Made by a program: the position numbers and the translations under genes
Notes under the pieces: model-generated
The model's input: the letters and a program-made list of their open reading frames with translations, nothing else
Told to the model about the DNA's origin: nothing
Databases searched by the model: none
In this document: piece by piece, positions 17,993 to 27,996 of the stretch
Layout of the letters: each line of letters starts with the position of its first letter
How positions within the stretch are numbered: the stretch's first letter is position 1
DNA from: Aliiglaciecola sp. LCG003
GTDB taxonomy: Bacteria > Pseudomonadota > Gammaproteobacteria > Enterobacterales > Alteromonadaceae
Assembly: GCF_030316135.1 (NCBI RefSeq)
Contig: NZ_CP128185.1
Span: 4,278,001 to 4,342,000, forward strand
DNA length: 64,000 bases
Reading direction: 5' to 3'

Positions 17993-20443
17993 ATGGTTTG
18001 GCTGCATAAATTGCTGCTTGCACTGTTCTCTTGGCCAGTTAAGTGGCTGGTCAAAGTCAATAATATCCCCACAGATATTGAGAAAGAATTGGGGATTGAG
18101 AAAGATAAACCGATTATTTATCTGATAAGAACGCACTCGATAACCGATCAGTTGGCATTGAAAATGTCCACTAAGCAGCTAGGTTTACCCAGCCCTACCA
18201 AGAAAATTCGCATTGGTAACGAAGAACACGACGCCTGCGTATTCCTTGAGCAGCCCCAGTCTGTGCTTGGTCGCAGCATCAAAGGCACTAGAATTGCCAA
18301 CGATTTTACCCATCTGTTTAAATTACATACTGAAGACCCCAATCTTGATTTACAATTTGTTCCCGTCACGATCTTTTGGGGTAGAGCCCCCGGACGCAAG
18401 TCTGAAGGCTTAGCAGATTTATTAGCGGATAAAGCTTCGCCCAGTTGGTTGCGTAAATTCTTCATAGTGCTGTTTTTAGGACGAGATAACTTTGTGTCCT
18501 ACAGCAAAGCTGTGTCGTCTCGAGAAATGACAAATCTTCTTGGTACAGAGGCTGAAATCGCCCATAAGCTCATTCGGTTGGCGGGTACTCACTTTCACCG
18601 CAAGCGCCAAGCATTTAACGGCCCAACCCTGTTAGAGAAATCCGAACTATATAACTCCATACTTGGTTCTGCTTCGGTCAAACATGCTATTAGTGAAGAA
18701 GCTCGGCAAAAAAAGTTAACCTCAGACAAAGCCAAAGACTTAGCTCGCTCCTATATAAACGAAATTGCGGCTGATTATCGCGAGGGCTTGATCCGCTTTG
18801 GTGATCGGGTACTCACCCGTATATGGAACAAAATATATGATGGTATTGATGTTCGTCATGCTGACAAGGTAAGAAAGCTTGCGCAAAACGGTCATGAAAT
18901 AATCTATGTACCTTGTCACCGCAGCCACATGGATTACTTGCTGCTCACTTACGTCATCTATCATCAGGGTTTAGTCACGCCACATATTGCAGCGGGCATT
19001 AACTTAAACTTCTGGCCTGTTGGCGGAATGTTCCGTCGTGGTGGCGCCTTCTTCTTGCGTCGTAGTTTTGCCGGTAACAAACTTTACACCGCGGTATTTC
19101 GTGAATATTTGGAGTTGTTGTTCAATAAAGGCTATTCCGTTAAATACTATGCAGAAGGAGGCCGTAGCCGCACCGGTAGGCTACTACCACCCAAAACTGG
19201 CATGCTCGCCATGACACTGCAAGCCATGGTTAAAGGCGTCAATCGCCCGGTCAGTATCGTGCCGGTATATATTGGTTACGAGCACGTGATGGAAGTCAGC
19301 AGCTACTTGAAAGAGCTTAAAGGCGGCGGCAAGAAGAAAGAGTCTTTCTTTGGTGTATTTTCTGCTGTCAGAAAATTAAAAAATTACGGCCACGGCTTTT
19401 TAAATTTCGGCGAACCGATCCAGTTAAATAACTTTTTAGACAAGCAAGTTCCCGATTGGCGTGACTCGCAAGGAATTGACTCAGAAAGAAAACCCAGTTG
19501 GCTAACCCCAACCGTGAATGTTCTGGCTAATCAGGTTATGGTCAGAATTAATCAAACGGCGGCGATCAGTGGCATGTCTATTTGCGCCCTTTGTTTGCTG
19601 TCAGCTAAAAAATCGTCAATGGGTCTCAAAGAGTTAGAGCAAGCGGTTGAAGATTACCTAAAACTGCTGCGCCTATCTCCCTACAGTGATTTGGTCACCT
19701 TACCAGAGAAAAGTGCTGAAGAAATTGTGGCCAACACCCTGAAGCTTGGCAAAATGACCGTATCAGAAGACAGCTTTGGTAAAATCATCTCCTTGGAGCG
19801 CAACAATGCAGTGGCGTTAACCTACTACAGGAATAACATTTTACATCTGTTCGCCTTACCAGGATTGATTGCCGCTATTTTATTTGCTGACAATGGCATT
19901 ACCAAACACAAATTAATCGATTTGATTGTGCGCCTCTATCCAATGTTACAGCGTGAATTATTTATCTATTTTTCAGTGGAACAAGCCCAGCAATATACTG
20001 AGAGTTTGATCGACAGTATGCAAGAAATGGGAATGATAGAATGCCGAGGTGAAAACCTATTTCATGCTGGCCCTACTGCCACATCGTTTTACTCTCTGTG
20101 GCTGTTAAATCGCAGCATTCAGGAAACTTTGCAACGTTATGCGTTGGTTCTATCGTTATTGGCCAGTGAAGAACGCATGAGCCGGGGCGCACTTGAAAGA
20201 CAAAGCGCCAAATTTGCCGAGCGTTTATCTGCATTGCACGGGATTAACTCACCAGAGTTTTTCGATAAAAATGTGTTAGCTACTTTTGTTAATGCATTAA
20301 AAGAAAACCATCTTTTGGCAGACAGTGACGACGGGCAATTGCAGCATTCTGAAACAAGTGAAATCTTGCGTCAGGATATCATTGGCTTAATTGCACCTGA
20401 AATCGCACAACGGCTGGAAAAGCTATACGCACAACAGAAGTAA
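17993..20443 (+). CDS. plsB: Glycerol-3-phosphate 1-O-acyltransferase PlsB
   Basis: An 816-residue membrane-associated enzyme that makes 1-acyl-glycerol-3-phosphate from acyl-ACP/CoA, the first step of phospholipid synthesis. The acyltransferase block I is H309-R-S-H-M-D314, and later blocks include FFLRRSFAGN, YYAEGGRSRTGRLLPPKTGML and the IVPVYIGYEHV segment. Length matches the bacterial family (about 800-830). It is monocistronic and faces ilvA across a long inverted repeat. Confidence 0.97.
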   Translation: MVWLHKLLLALFSWPVKWLVKVNNIPTDIEKELGIEKDKPIIYLIRTHSITDQLALKMSTKQLGLPSPTKKIRIGNEEHDACVFLEQPQSVLGRSIKGTRIANDFTHLFKLHTEDPNLDLQFVPVTIFWGRAPGRKSEGLADLLADKASPSWLRKFFIVLFLGRDNFVSYSKAVSSREMTNLLGTEAEIAHKLIRLAGTHFHRKRQAFNGPTLLEKSELYNSILGSASVKHAISEEARQKKLTSDKAKDLARSYINEIAADYREGLIRFGDRVLTRIWNKIYDGIDVRHADKVRKLAQNGHEIIYVPCHRSHMDYLLLTYVIYHQGLVTPHIAAGINLNFWPVGGMFRRGGAFFLRRSFAGNKLYTAVFREYLELLFNKGYSVKYYAEGGRSRTGRLLPPKTGMLAMTLQAMVKGVNRPVSIVPVYIGYEHVMEVSSYLKELKGGGKKKESFFGVFSAVRKLKNYGHGFLNFGEPIQLNNFLDKQVPDWRDSQGIDSERKPSWLTPTVNVLANQVMVRINQTAAISGMSICALCLLSAKKSSMGLKELEQAVEDYLKLLRLSPYSDLVTLPEKSAEEIVANTLKLGKMTVSEDSFGKIISLERNNAVALTYYRNNILHLFALPGLIAAILFADNGITKHKLIDLIVRLYPMLQRELFIYFSVEQAQQYTESLIDSMQEMGMIECRGENLFHAGPTATSFYSLWLLNRSIQETLQRYALVLSLLASEERMSRGALERQSAKFAERLSALHGINSPEFFDKNVLATFVNALKENHLLADSDDGQLQHSETSEILRQDIIGLIAPEIAQRLEKLYAQQK

Positions 20444-20453
20444 TAAACTATAG

Positions 20454-20485
20454 AGCCCATCAAGGTAGCCCTACCTTGATGGGCT
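20454..20485. terminator. Bidirectional terminator-like hairpin plsB/ilvA
   Basis: A perfect 15-bp inverted repeat, AGCCCATCAAGGTAG (20454-20468) and its complement (20471-20485), sits 10 bases after the plsB stop and before the convergent ilvA stop. The T-tracts are short, but position and stem strength support termination on both strands. Confidence 0.75.
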
Positions 20486-20495
20486 TAAGGTATCT

Positions 20496-22040
20496 TTAAT
20501 GGGACGTCAGATCAGACAGAAAGAACTGATACGCTGGGTTTGCAGTTTGCTCCGTGTATAGGTAACCAAGCTCAGCCAAATGCTTATCGAATTCTGCCCT
20601 TCCACCTTCTGGAATATCAAAGCCCGCTAACACTAAACCTTCCGCTGCACCATGATTACGATAATGAAATAAGGTGATATTCCAGTTCTCGCCCAAAGTA
20701 TCTAGAAACTTCATCAATGCCCCAGGATACTCAGGAAATTCAAAGGAAAATATATGTTCATTAAGTAAACTTGGTGGCCGTCCTCCCACCATATAGCGCA
20801 CATGCAACTTAGCCATTTCATTTTCAGACAAGTCAAAGCACTGATAGCCGCTTGTGGTAAGTTCTCGTTCGAGTTGCCGATATTCTTCCTTGCCAAAACG
20901 TAATTTGATGCCGACAAAAATATGCGCCTCGCCATCACTGGCATAACGATAATTAAATTCAGTTATTGTGCGTCCGCCAAGCATTTCACAGAATTGCTTA
21001 AAGGCACCGGTATGCTCTGGAATTTTAACTGCAAATACCGCTTCTTTTTGCTCACCTAGCTCACAGCGTTCAGATACATAGCGCAGGGTGTGGAAGTTAA
21101 TATTGGCCCCGCATAAAATACCGCCAATCTTTTTGCCTTCCAAGGTATGTTCGTTGAGATATTTACGTATTCCGGCTACAGACAAGGCCCCTGCAGGCTC
21201 AGCGATTACCCGAGTATCATCAAAAATATCTTTGATAGCAGCGCAAATCTCATCAGTGGTGACCGTAATCACTTCATCAACATATTGCTGACACAGCCGA
21301 AACGGCTCTACACCTATGGTTTTCACCGCCACGCCATCGGCAAAGATCCCGACTGACGATAAGGGCACTGGCTCACCCGCCAGCAAAGCCGCCTGTAAGC
21401 AGGCTGACTCATCAGATTCTACTGCAATAATTTTTAGCTCGGGGCGAAGCTGTTTTAAATAAACACTTATGCCTGCCGCTAGCCCACCACCACCTACGGC
21501 AATAAACAAAATATCTAAATCAGGCAGTTGTTCGAGTAATTCGCGCCCTATGGTGCCTTGGCCAACAATGACATCTTCATCGTCAAAAGGGGCCACCATG
21601 GTATAGCCATTCACCTCGGCTAACCGCAGCGCTTCATCTTTGGCCTGATCAAAACTGGTGCCATACAACAATACGTGCGCATATTCGCCACCAAAGCGGC
21701 GTACCGCTTCCACCTTAATATCTGGGGTCGTTTCTGGCATCACTATAGTCGCTTGGATTTTTTTTACTCTGGCGGAATAAGCCACGCCTTGGGCGTGATT
21801 ACCGGCCGAAGCGGCTACCACACCAGCTTGCAATTGAGCTTGAGTCAAACTGCTGAGCTTGTTGTAGGCCCCGCGCAGCTTAAATGATTTAACTGGTTGC
21901 TGATCTTCGCGCTTCAAATAAATATCGTTGCCTAAGGCGGCTGACAAACTTGTTAGGCGCGTCAAATCAGTACGCAGCGCCACGTCATAAACGGGCGAGA
22001 GCAAGATGCGCTTGAGATACTCGTTGGCTGATAAAGTCAT
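20496..22040 (-). CDS. ilvA: Biosynthetic threonine deaminase
   Basis: A 514-residue PLP enzyme converting threonine to 2-oxobutyrate, the first committed step to isoleucine. The PLP lysine is K54 in SFKLRGAYN, and the glycine-rich phosphate loop is AVGGGGLAAG (about 186-195). Two C-terminal ACT-like regulatory modules (about 325-405 and 420-505) are present, so isoleucine feedback control is expected. Length equals the E. coli enzyme. Its ATG directly abuts the ilvD stop (TAAATG), so the two genes are translated from one message controlled by the upstream attenuator. Confidence 0.97.
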   Translation of the reverse strand: MTLSANEYLKRILLSPVYDVALRTDLTRLTSLSAALGNDIYLKREDQQPVKSFKLRGAYNKLSSLTQAQLQAGVVAASAGNHAQGVAYSARVKKIQATIVMPETTPDIKVEAVRRFGGEYAHVLLYGTSFDQAKDEALRLAEVNGYTMVAPFDDEDVIVGQGTIGRELLEQLPDLDILFIAVGGGGLAAGISVYLKQLRPELKIIAVESDESACLQAALLAGEPVPLSSVGIFADGVAVKTIGVEPFRLCQQYVDEVITVTTDEICAAIKDIFDDTRVIAEPAGALSVAGIRKYLNEHTLEGKKIGGILCGANINFHTLRYVSERCELGEQKEAVFAVKIPEHTGAFKQFCEMLGGRTITEFNYRYASDGEAHIFVGIKLRFGKEEYRQLERELTTSGYQCFDLSENEMAKLHVRYMVGGRPPSLLNEHIFSFEFPEYPGALMKFLDTLGENWNITLFHYRNHGAAEGLVLAGFDIPEGGRAEFDKHLAELGYLYTEQTANPAYQFFLSDLTSH

Positions 22041-23888
22041 TTAGTCTTCCAATTTAGACGGGTCTCGCACCGCACCTTTGTCTGCACTCATTGCCAGCAA
22101 GGCAAACGTTTTGAGTGATAAGGATACTTTACGATCACGATTCTTCGGTTTCCAAGGTTTGGCACTGGCGTCCATAACGTCTCGGCGTTGCTGCAATTCT
22201 TCGTCGCTGATGCGCAGATTTATGCTGCGATTAGGAATATCAATATCAATAATATCGCCATCTTCGACTAAACCAATTGCCCCCCCAGCCGCGGCCTCAG
22301 GAGAGACATGCCCAATCGATAAACCAGAAGTGCCTCCAGAGAAGCGACCGTCAGTGATCAACGCACATTCCTTGCCTAAACCCTTGGATTTCAGATAAGA
22401 GGTGGGATACAACATTTCTTGCATACCCGGCCCGCCTTTGGGACCTTCATAGCGTATAAACACTACGTCTTTGGCTTTAACATGACCTTTAAGGATGCCA
22501 TTAACCGCATCGTCTTGGCTCTCATATACCCGAGCGGTGCCAGTGAATTTATGGATGGATTCATCCACCCCTGCAGTTTTAACAATACAACCATCTAAGG
22601 CGATATTGCCATATAACACTGCCAGCCCACCTTCTAGACTAAAGGCATGCTCAATGTTGCGAATACAACCTTTAGCTCGGTCAGTGTCAGCACTTGGATA
22701 GCGACAATCCTGACTGAAAGCTTTAGTGGTTCGAATACCGGCGGGGCCTGCTTTGTAAAAATTAAGCACATCCTCACTAGGATTGCTGGCAATATCCCAT
22801 TGTTCGATCACTTCACCCAAGGTTTTACCAAATACATGGTGGGTATCTGCATGCAACAAACCTGCGCGGTTCAGCTCAGCCAATATGCCCATTACGCCAC
22901 CAGCACGGTGCACATCTTCCATGTGATATTGCGGCGTAGAAGGCGCAACTTTACATAAATGCGGCACTTTTCTGGATAGTCTATCTATATCATCCATGGT
23001 GAAAGGCACCTCACCTTCGATGGCTGCCGCAAGCAAATGTAATATAGTATTGGTTGAACCGCCCATGGCGATATCTAAACTCATAGCATTTTCAAACGCT
23101 TTGAAATTAGCAATATTGCGGGGTAAAGCCGTTTCATCGTCTTCTTGGTAGTAGCGACGACATAGCTCCACCACTTGACGACCAGCTTGTTTAAACAGCT
23201 CTTCTCGATCTTTATGGGTGGCCAATAAAGAGCCATTGCCAGGCAGTGACAGACCCAGCGCTTCCGTTAAGCAGTTCATAGAGTTAGCGGTAAACATGCC
23301 TGAACAAGAGCCACAGGTAGGGCAGGCAGAACGTTCGATTTCATCAGAATCTGCATCACTGACTTTGTCGTCGGCTGCAGCTACCATCGCATCAACCAAA
23401 TCTAGTTTGATGATTTCATCAGAAAGCTTAGTTTTGCCCGCTTCCATGGGTCCACCGGACACAAACACCACAGGTACATTTAAACGCATCGCAGCCATCA
23501 GCATGCCAGGCGTTATTTTGTCGCAGTTAGAGATACACACAATTGCATCGGCGCAATGGGCGTTCACCATATATTCAACGGAATCGGCAATAATTTCCCG
23601 AGACGGCAAGCTATAAAGCATACCGGCATGACCCATGGCAATACCGTCATCTACCGCAATAGTATTGAATTCTTTGGCTACGCCGCCGGCTTCCTCAATA
23701 CTGCGCGCCACGAGTTGGCCCATGTCTTTTAAATGGACATGGCCAGGTACGAATTGAGTAAATGAGTTGGACACCGCAATAATCGGTTTACCAAAATCTT
23801 TGTCGGTCATACCGGTAGCTCGCCATAATGCACGGGCTCCCGCCATGTTGCGTCCTTGAGTCGTGGTGGATGAGCGTAACTTTGGCAT
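22041..23888 (-). CDS. ilvD: Dihydroxy-acid dehydratase
   Basis: A 615-residue iron-sulfur enzyme converting dihydroxyisovalerate and dihydroxymethylvalerate to the keto acids of valine and isoleucine. Family motifs include the cysteines in [12 protein letters not shown] and [21 protein letters not shown], and [21 protein letters not shown] near the C-terminus. Length matches E. coli IlvD (616). It is the first gene of the ilvD-ilvA unit, behind a leader peptide and attenuator. The other ilv gene nearby, ilvC, is a separate unit. Confidence 0.98.
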   Translation of the reverse strand: MPKLRSSTTTQGRNMAGARALWRATGMTDKDFGKPIIAVSNSFTQFVPGHVHLKDMGQLVARSIEEAGGVAKEFNTIAVDDGIAMGHAGMLYSLPSREIIADSVEYMVNAHCADAIVCISNCDKITPGMLMAAMRLNVPVVFVSGGPMEAGKTKLSDEIIKLDLVDAMVAAADDKVSDADSDEIERSACPTCGSCSGMFTANSMNCLTEALGLSLPGNGSLLATHKDREELFKQAGRQVVELCRRYYQEDDETALPRNIANFKAFENAMSLDIAMGGSTNTILHLLAAAIEGEVPFTMDDIDRLSRKVPHLCKVAPSTPQYHMEDVHRAGGVMGILAELNRAGLLHADTHHVFGKTLGEVIEQWDIASNPSEDVLNFYKAGPAGIRTTKAFSQDCRYPSADTDRAKGCIRNIEHAFSLEGGLAVLYGNIALDGCIVKTAGVDESIHKFTGTARVYESQDDAVNGILKGHVKAKDVVFIRYEGPKGGPGMQEMLYPTSYLKSKGLGKECALITDGRFSGGTSGLSIGHVSPEAAAGGAIGLVEDGDIIDIDIPNRSINLRISDEELQQRRDVMDASAKPWKPKNRDRKVSLSLKTFALLAMSADKGAVRDPSKLED

Positions 23889-23983
23889 GGTCTAACCCTC
23901 TAATGTATTCAGTTCAGTTGATAAGCAACTTTCAAATTCAATTGGCTTTTTTGTATGCTTGCCAGCTTTGGCACGTTACAAAC

Positions 23984-24014
23984 AAAAAACCCCCGCGGAT
24001 AAACTGCGAGGGTT
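23984..24014 (-). terminator. ilvDA attenuator terminator
   Basis: On the minus strand, AACCCTCGC (24014-24006) pairs with GCGGGGGTT (23996-23988), with one G-T wobble, followed by six Ts. It lies about 95 bases upstream of the ilvD start, so it is a leader terminator rather than the end of a gene. Its left arm can instead pair with 24047-24039. Confidence 0.88.
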
Positions 24015-24047
24015 TGTAAATGTAAAACTCACATATCTACCCTCGCA
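24005..24047 (-). promoter_or_regulatory. ilvDA antiterminator pairing
   Basis: TGCGAGGGT (24047-24039, minus strand) is perfectly complementary over nine bases to ACCCTCGCA (24013-24005), which is the left arm of the terminator. The two structures exclude each other. The upstream arm overlaps the end of the leader peptide, so a ribosome that finishes the peptide would mask it and allow termination. Confidence 0.8.
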
Positions 24048-24084
24048 CGGAAACATCCGGCGCGCTAATTATCACAATCAACAC
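24037..24084 (-). CDS. ilv leader peptide (attenuation control)
   Basis: A 15-codon frame starting at GTG on the minus strand reads M-L-I-V-I-I-S-A-P-D-V-S-V-R-G. Five of the first six sense positions are Leu, Ile or Val, the end products of the pathway. It ends inside the antiterminator arm. A stall in the control codons (24084-24067) leaves the 9-base arm at 24047-24039 free; completion covers it. This is the layout of the enterobacterial ilvGMEDA leader. The ribosome site is weak (GAG close to the GTG), so the exact start is uncertain. Confidence 0.6.
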   Translation of the reverse strand: MLIVIISAPDVSVRG

Positions 24085-24364
24085 TTGCTCGATAGAGATG
24101 GATCAACAATCTAAATTATTTTGTATCGTCACTGCTAATAGAAATATCACGTTAGACCTTAAGGGATCAAGTTTTCAATCTGTATATATTATGCCAATCA
24201 CAAAAAACGTCCTATTGAGGTAGCCTTGAGAGTCTTTTGACTCCTGATGATATATGCGCTCTAAGCATAGCCATGGAGGCCCTCTCGGCTACTTTATTCG
24301 TTTTTACCTCAGCGTCTGTATGGTAAGGTCCGCGTCAATTGGATTAAGCGGACGATGATAGAGC

Positions 24365-25000
24365 ATGTTTTCGGTTTCAGAGTGGTTTCATTGGATAGAT
24401 TTGGCGGGTGTGGCGGTGTTTGCTATATCAGGAACGTTGATGGCATATCGCAAATATATGGATGGTTTTGGTGTAATTGTACTGGCTGCAGTAACGGCAA
24501 TTGGCGGCGGCACCTTGCGGGATATGATTTTGGACTCACCCGTTTTTTGGGTTCATGATCCTAGCTTTTTCTATGTGATCTTAATCGCTGCGATAGGCAC
24601 AATTGTTTGGCTAAGATATTACTCCAGCTTCCCGCTGCGTTATTTACTGATTGCTGATGCTTTCGGTTTAGCTTTTTTTAACGTGATGGGCTTACAAAAA
24701 GCCTTGGCATTTGGCGCAACGCCCTTTGTTGCTATCGCCTTAGGTACCATGACCGGCGTGTTTGGAGGTTTGCTTCGAGACGTAATTTGCCGAGAAATTC
24801 CACTAGTGTTGAAAGGCGAGTTGTACGCTACCACCTGTATTTTTGGTGGTGCGGTGTATGTCGCCGCAAGCTGGCTAAATTTGCATGCTGATATTGTCAT
24901 GCTCGCCGCACTGCTAAGTACTTTGCTAAGCCGCCTCGCCTCGATGCGCTGGAATTGGCACCTACCTGTGTTCCCAGTACATGGTGAAAATGAACAATAA
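24365..25000 (+). CDS. TRIC-channel / UPF0126 family membrane protein
   Basis: A 211-residue protein with seven hydrophobic helices arranged as two homologous halves. Each half has a family signature: IGGGTLRDMILDSPVFWV (about 47-64) and FGGLLRDVICREIPLVL (about 128-144). Prokaryotic members form trimeric cation channels; glycine uptake was proposed for E. coli YicG. It is divergent from the ilvDA leader and monocistronic. Confidence 0.9.
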   Translation: MFSVSEWFHWIDLAGVAVFAISGTLMAYRKYMDGFGVIVLAAVTAIGGGTLRDMILDSPVFWVHDPSFFYVILIAAIGTIVWLRYYSSFPLRYLLIADAFGLAFFNVMGLQKALAFGATPFVAIALGTMTGVFGGLLRDVICREIPLVLKGELYATTCIFGGAVYVAASWLNLHADIVMLAALLSTLLSRLASMRWNWHLPVFPVHGENEQ

Positions 25001-25441
25001 CTCAAGCATTTCACCAAACCATTAATTTATTGCAGCCACATAGTCATCGCATGCTTGTAGCCCAGTGGCTGCGTTGAAATGAAGCAAATTACCATGCCTG
25101 TCCACGTAACGTTGCCTCCACGTAACGCTTTAATGGAATGCACTATATTTCGATGGGTGTCTCGATAACAGCGATACCAATGTAAAGGCAGATGCTGTGC
25201 TACAAACTATGGTTTTCAGGGATGAAAACGCTAAGCGTCCAGGGACGTATTTACCGCGTGTTTGTAGTCCAGTATCTGTCTTGGAATGATGCAAATTACG
25301 ATGGGTGTCTCAATAACAGCTTTCTAGTCGCTCGGTTATAGTCTTGGAATACGAGTTAGTAAAAACTAGACCTTCATAATTGGCAATGACCGTTGCGCTC
25401 AACTAACGTTATAACAGCTACCAGCAACATAAGGATATGTG
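25001..25441. repeat. Interspersed repeat, copy 3 (diverged), between the TRIC gene and comM
   Basis: The region holds the third copy of the family: hairpin core at 25195-25272 with outer 8-bp stem CTACAAAC/GTTTGTAG, perfect inner stem GTTTTC/GAAAAC with an AGGGAT loop, and GTCCAGGGACGT as the second loop region. Empty target-like motifs CGATGGGTGTCTCGATAACA and CGATGGGTGTCTCAATAACA flank it at 25151-25170 and 25300-25319. An 8-bp inverted repeat, GCAGCCAC (25032-25039) / GTGGCTGC (25065-25072), lies to its left. No gene is seen. Confidence 0.8.
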
Positions 25442-26953
25442 ATGTCATTGGCTGTGGTTTATTCTCGTGCATCGGTTGGGATCAATGCGCCCTTGGTGAC
25501 TATTGAAGTACATTTAGCCAATGGCTTACCAGCGTTTAATTTAGTAGGCCTTGCCGAAACCGCTTTGCGGGAATCGAAAGAGCGAGTTAGAAGCGCATTG
25601 CTCAATTCGGGCTTTGAGTTTCCGGCCAAACGGATCACCATAAATCTAGCCCCTGCTGACTTACCGAAAGAAGGGGGGCGCTTTGATCTAGCCATCGCAA
25701 TCGGCATCATTGCTGCCTGTGAATTATTACCCGAGGTTAATTTCGACGAATTCGAATTTGCAGGAGAGCTAGCATTGACCGGCGAAGTACGGGCAATCTC
25801 CGGCGCATTGCCTTTCAACTACGCCTGTCAAAAAGATAAGCGCACTGCCATCATCCCCGCAATAAATTGTGCCGAGGCAGCACTTATTCCCGACAGTAAA
25901 ATTATCCCTGTAGCGACCCTCAGCACGCTCTTCCTGCAGCTTAATCAGCAACAAAAAATTCCATTATTTCACCATACTGTATCCACTAGTTCCCCCTCAT
26001 ACCAAGTAGACATGTCGGATATCTGCGGCCAACATCTGGCCAAACGAGCATTGGAGATTAGTGCGGCTGGCGCACATAACATCCTATTTTGTGGGCCTCC
26101 CGGCACAGGTAAAACTATGTTAGCCAAACGCTTAGTTACGCTGCTGCCGGAGATGACTCAGCAACAGGCATTAGAAAGTGCCACTATAAGATCCATTGCC
26201 GGTCATCCCATTACGCCAGAACAATGGACATTAAGACAATTTCGTCAGCCACACCATACCTGTTCAGCGGTAGCCTTGGTAGGCGGCGGATCAAACCCTA
26301 AACCCGGAGAAATCAGCCTGTCTCACAACGGTATTCTTTTTCTAGATGAGTTACCCGAATTTGAACGCCGGGTGCTAGATGTATTGCGTGAACCTATGGA
26401 GTCTGGACAAGTTTGTATTTCGCGAGCCGCTCGACAAGTAAGCTATCCGGCGCAGTTTCAATTGGTAGCGGCGATGAATCCAAGTCCTACCGGTAGTCTG
26501 CATGATGGCCGTAGCACCTCAGAACAGGTCTTAAAATACCTAAACAGAATTTCTGGACCCTTTCTTGATCGCATAGATCTGCAAGTCGATGTGCCTAAAT
26601 TACCCAGCACAGATATGTACCAAGCTCCTGATATGAAATCAGAAAATAGCGCACAGATTAAACAGAGAGTCATCAAAGCCAGAGAGATCCAAATCCAACG
26701 GGCCAGCAAATGCAATGCATTGATGACCACAAAGGAGCTAGAAACATACTGCGTATTAACCGCAAAAGACAAACAATTTTTACAAGGTGCTGCCGAAGAG
26801 TTTGGATTCTCTATGCGCGCTTTTCATCGCATTTTGAAAGTTGCTCGCACTATCGCTGATTTGGAAGATTGTGAATTGATCGCTCGACAACATCTTGCCG
26901 AAGCCATGAATTACCGGGCGCTAGATAGTATCATCCATCAACTTCGCTATTGA
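25442..26953 (+). CDS. comM: ComM/YifB-family AAA+ ATPase
   Basis: About 503 residues with the three-part layout of the family: an N-terminal ChlI/Lon-like domain (ASVGINAPLVTIEVHLANGLPAF), a central Mg-chelatase AAA+ domain with Walker A GPPGTGKTMLAKRL (near 218-231) and Walker B ILFLDELPEF, and a C-terminal Mg_chelatase_C helical domain. ComM promotes branch migration during natural transformation in Vibrio and others. A GTG at 25439 is in frame, but AAGGA spacing favours the ATG at 25442. Confidence 0.93.
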   Translation: MSLAVVYSRASVGINAPLVTIEVHLANGLPAFNLVGLAETALRESKERVRSALLNSGFEFPAKRITINLAPADLPKEGGRFDLAIAIGIIAACELLPEVNFDEFEFAGELALTGEVRAISGALPFNYACQKDKRTAIIPAINCAEAALIPDSKIIPVATLSTLFLQLNQQQKIPLFHHTVSTSSPSYQVDMSDICGQHLAKRALEISAAGAHNILFCGPPGTGKTMLAKRLVTLLPEMTQQQALESATIRSIAGHPITPEQWTLRQFRQPHHTCSAVALVGGGSNPKPGEISLSHNGILFLDELPEFERRVLDVLREPMESGQVCISRAARQVSYPAQFQLVAAMNPSPTGSLHDGRSTSEQVLKYLNRISGPFLDRIDLQVDVPKLPSTDMYQAPDMKSENSAQIKQRVIKAREIQIQRASKCNALMTTKELETYCVLTAKDKQFLQGAAEEFGFSMRAFHRILKVARTIADLEDCELIARQHLAEAMNYRALDSIIHQLRY

Positions 26954-26969
26954 CGTCACTTAGGCGTTT

Positions 26970-27848
26970 TTACTTAAGTATTTCCGCCTGGTTTATCATA
27001 GCGTCAATTAATACTTCATTGACGCGAGCCTTTAAGCAACATAAACCTAGTTTGTAAGGCTCTATGTTATCAATGGGCATTTGGTTGACCTTTTTGCTAG
27101 CAACGGAATTATCCAGCACCACCTTTGGCACTATGCCTAATCCGCAGCCCAAGGCAACCATACTCACAATCGCCTCATTACCACCCACGGTGGCATACAC
27201 TCGAGGTCGTATACCCATTTCAGCAAACCAATGGTGCACAATCCTTTTAGACGGACCGGACTCGGGCAAGATCACCGAATTAGCAGTCCAATCAACTTGC
27301 TGCAAGCTATTGATATTACTGTCTTTTGGCGCAATCAATAGCAATGGAATGGTATCCAACGGGAAGAAGGCTAGTTCTTTTGGAAAGTCTGGGGTGTGCA
27401 CTGATATTGCCACGTCAGCATGCTGGTCAAGCACCTTGCTTACTGACAATGCATGGTCGCCGGTGGTGAGCTTAACTTCAACCTGTGGGTGTTGCTGGCG
27501 AAAGCGATTGAGAATATCTGGCAAATGACTTTGGCTTGCCGTCACCGAGCAATATAACTTTATCTCGCCAGTTAACAGTGGGTTCAGTTGATCAAGATCC
27601 GCTCTTAAGCCGTGCCAGGCAGATAATGTTTGCTGGCTAAAGGCGCGCATTTTCTCCCCGGCAATGGTCAACTTAACCTTTCGGTTGTCGCGGATAAACA
27701 ACTCAGCCCCACACTCCTCTTCTAACCGCTGAATCGCGCGACTAAGTGTAGAGGGACTGACAAATAACGCTTCTGCCGTTTTGCCAAAATGCAAACTATT
27801 AGCCAAGTGTACGAACAATTGTAATGAGCGAATATCCATTTGTTTCAT
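26970..27848 (-). CDS. ilvY: LysR-type activator of ilvC
   Basis: A 292-residue LysR-family regulator. The N-terminal winged helix (MDIRSLQLFVHLANSLHFGKTAEALFVSPSTLSRAIQRLEEECGAELF) matches IlvY, and the effector domain follows. It is transcribed divergently from ilvC across 148 bases, the arrangement in which IlvY activates ilvC in response to acetolactate-type substrates. The start may be ATG 27848 (MKQMDIRS) or the ATG nine bases downstream. Confidence 0.92.
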   Translation of the reverse strand: MKQMDIRSLQLFVHLANSLHFGKTAEALFVSPSTLSRAIQRLEEECGAELFIRDNRKVKLTIAGEKMRAFSQQTLSAWHGLRADLDQLNPLLTGEIKLYCSVTASQSHLPDILNRFRQQHPQVEVKLTTGDHALSVSKVLDQHADVAISVHTPDFPKELAFFPLDTIPLLLIAPKDSNINSLQQVDWTANSVILPESGPSKRIVHHWFAEMGIRPRVYATVGGNEAIVSMVALGCGLGIVPKVVLDNSVASKKVNQMPIDNIEPYKLGLCCLKARVNEVLIDAMINQAEILK

Positions 27849-27996
27849 AATATGAAATACAGTATTGCGAATATATCATTTTATTCAACATTAAAGAAAG
27901 TCTAGACTGCACAGCATCACAAGTCGTCACTGACTCGATAGATTTTACACTTGGTTTACAGCCAATAAATTTAAGACACCAATCAGTAGGTACATA
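27849..27996. promoter_or_regulatory. ilvY-ilvC divergent control region
   Basis: The 148-bp AT-rich space between the divergent genes must carry both promoters and the IlvY operators by analogy with E. coli. The stretch TATGAAATACAGTATTGCGAATA at the ilvY side is the most operator-like part, but I could not define a clear LysR T-N11-A pair. Confidence 0.5.

Noticed and set aside
27064-27528. 154-codon frame opposite ilvY
   Set aside because: Shadow of the ilvY coding frame; no recognisable domain.
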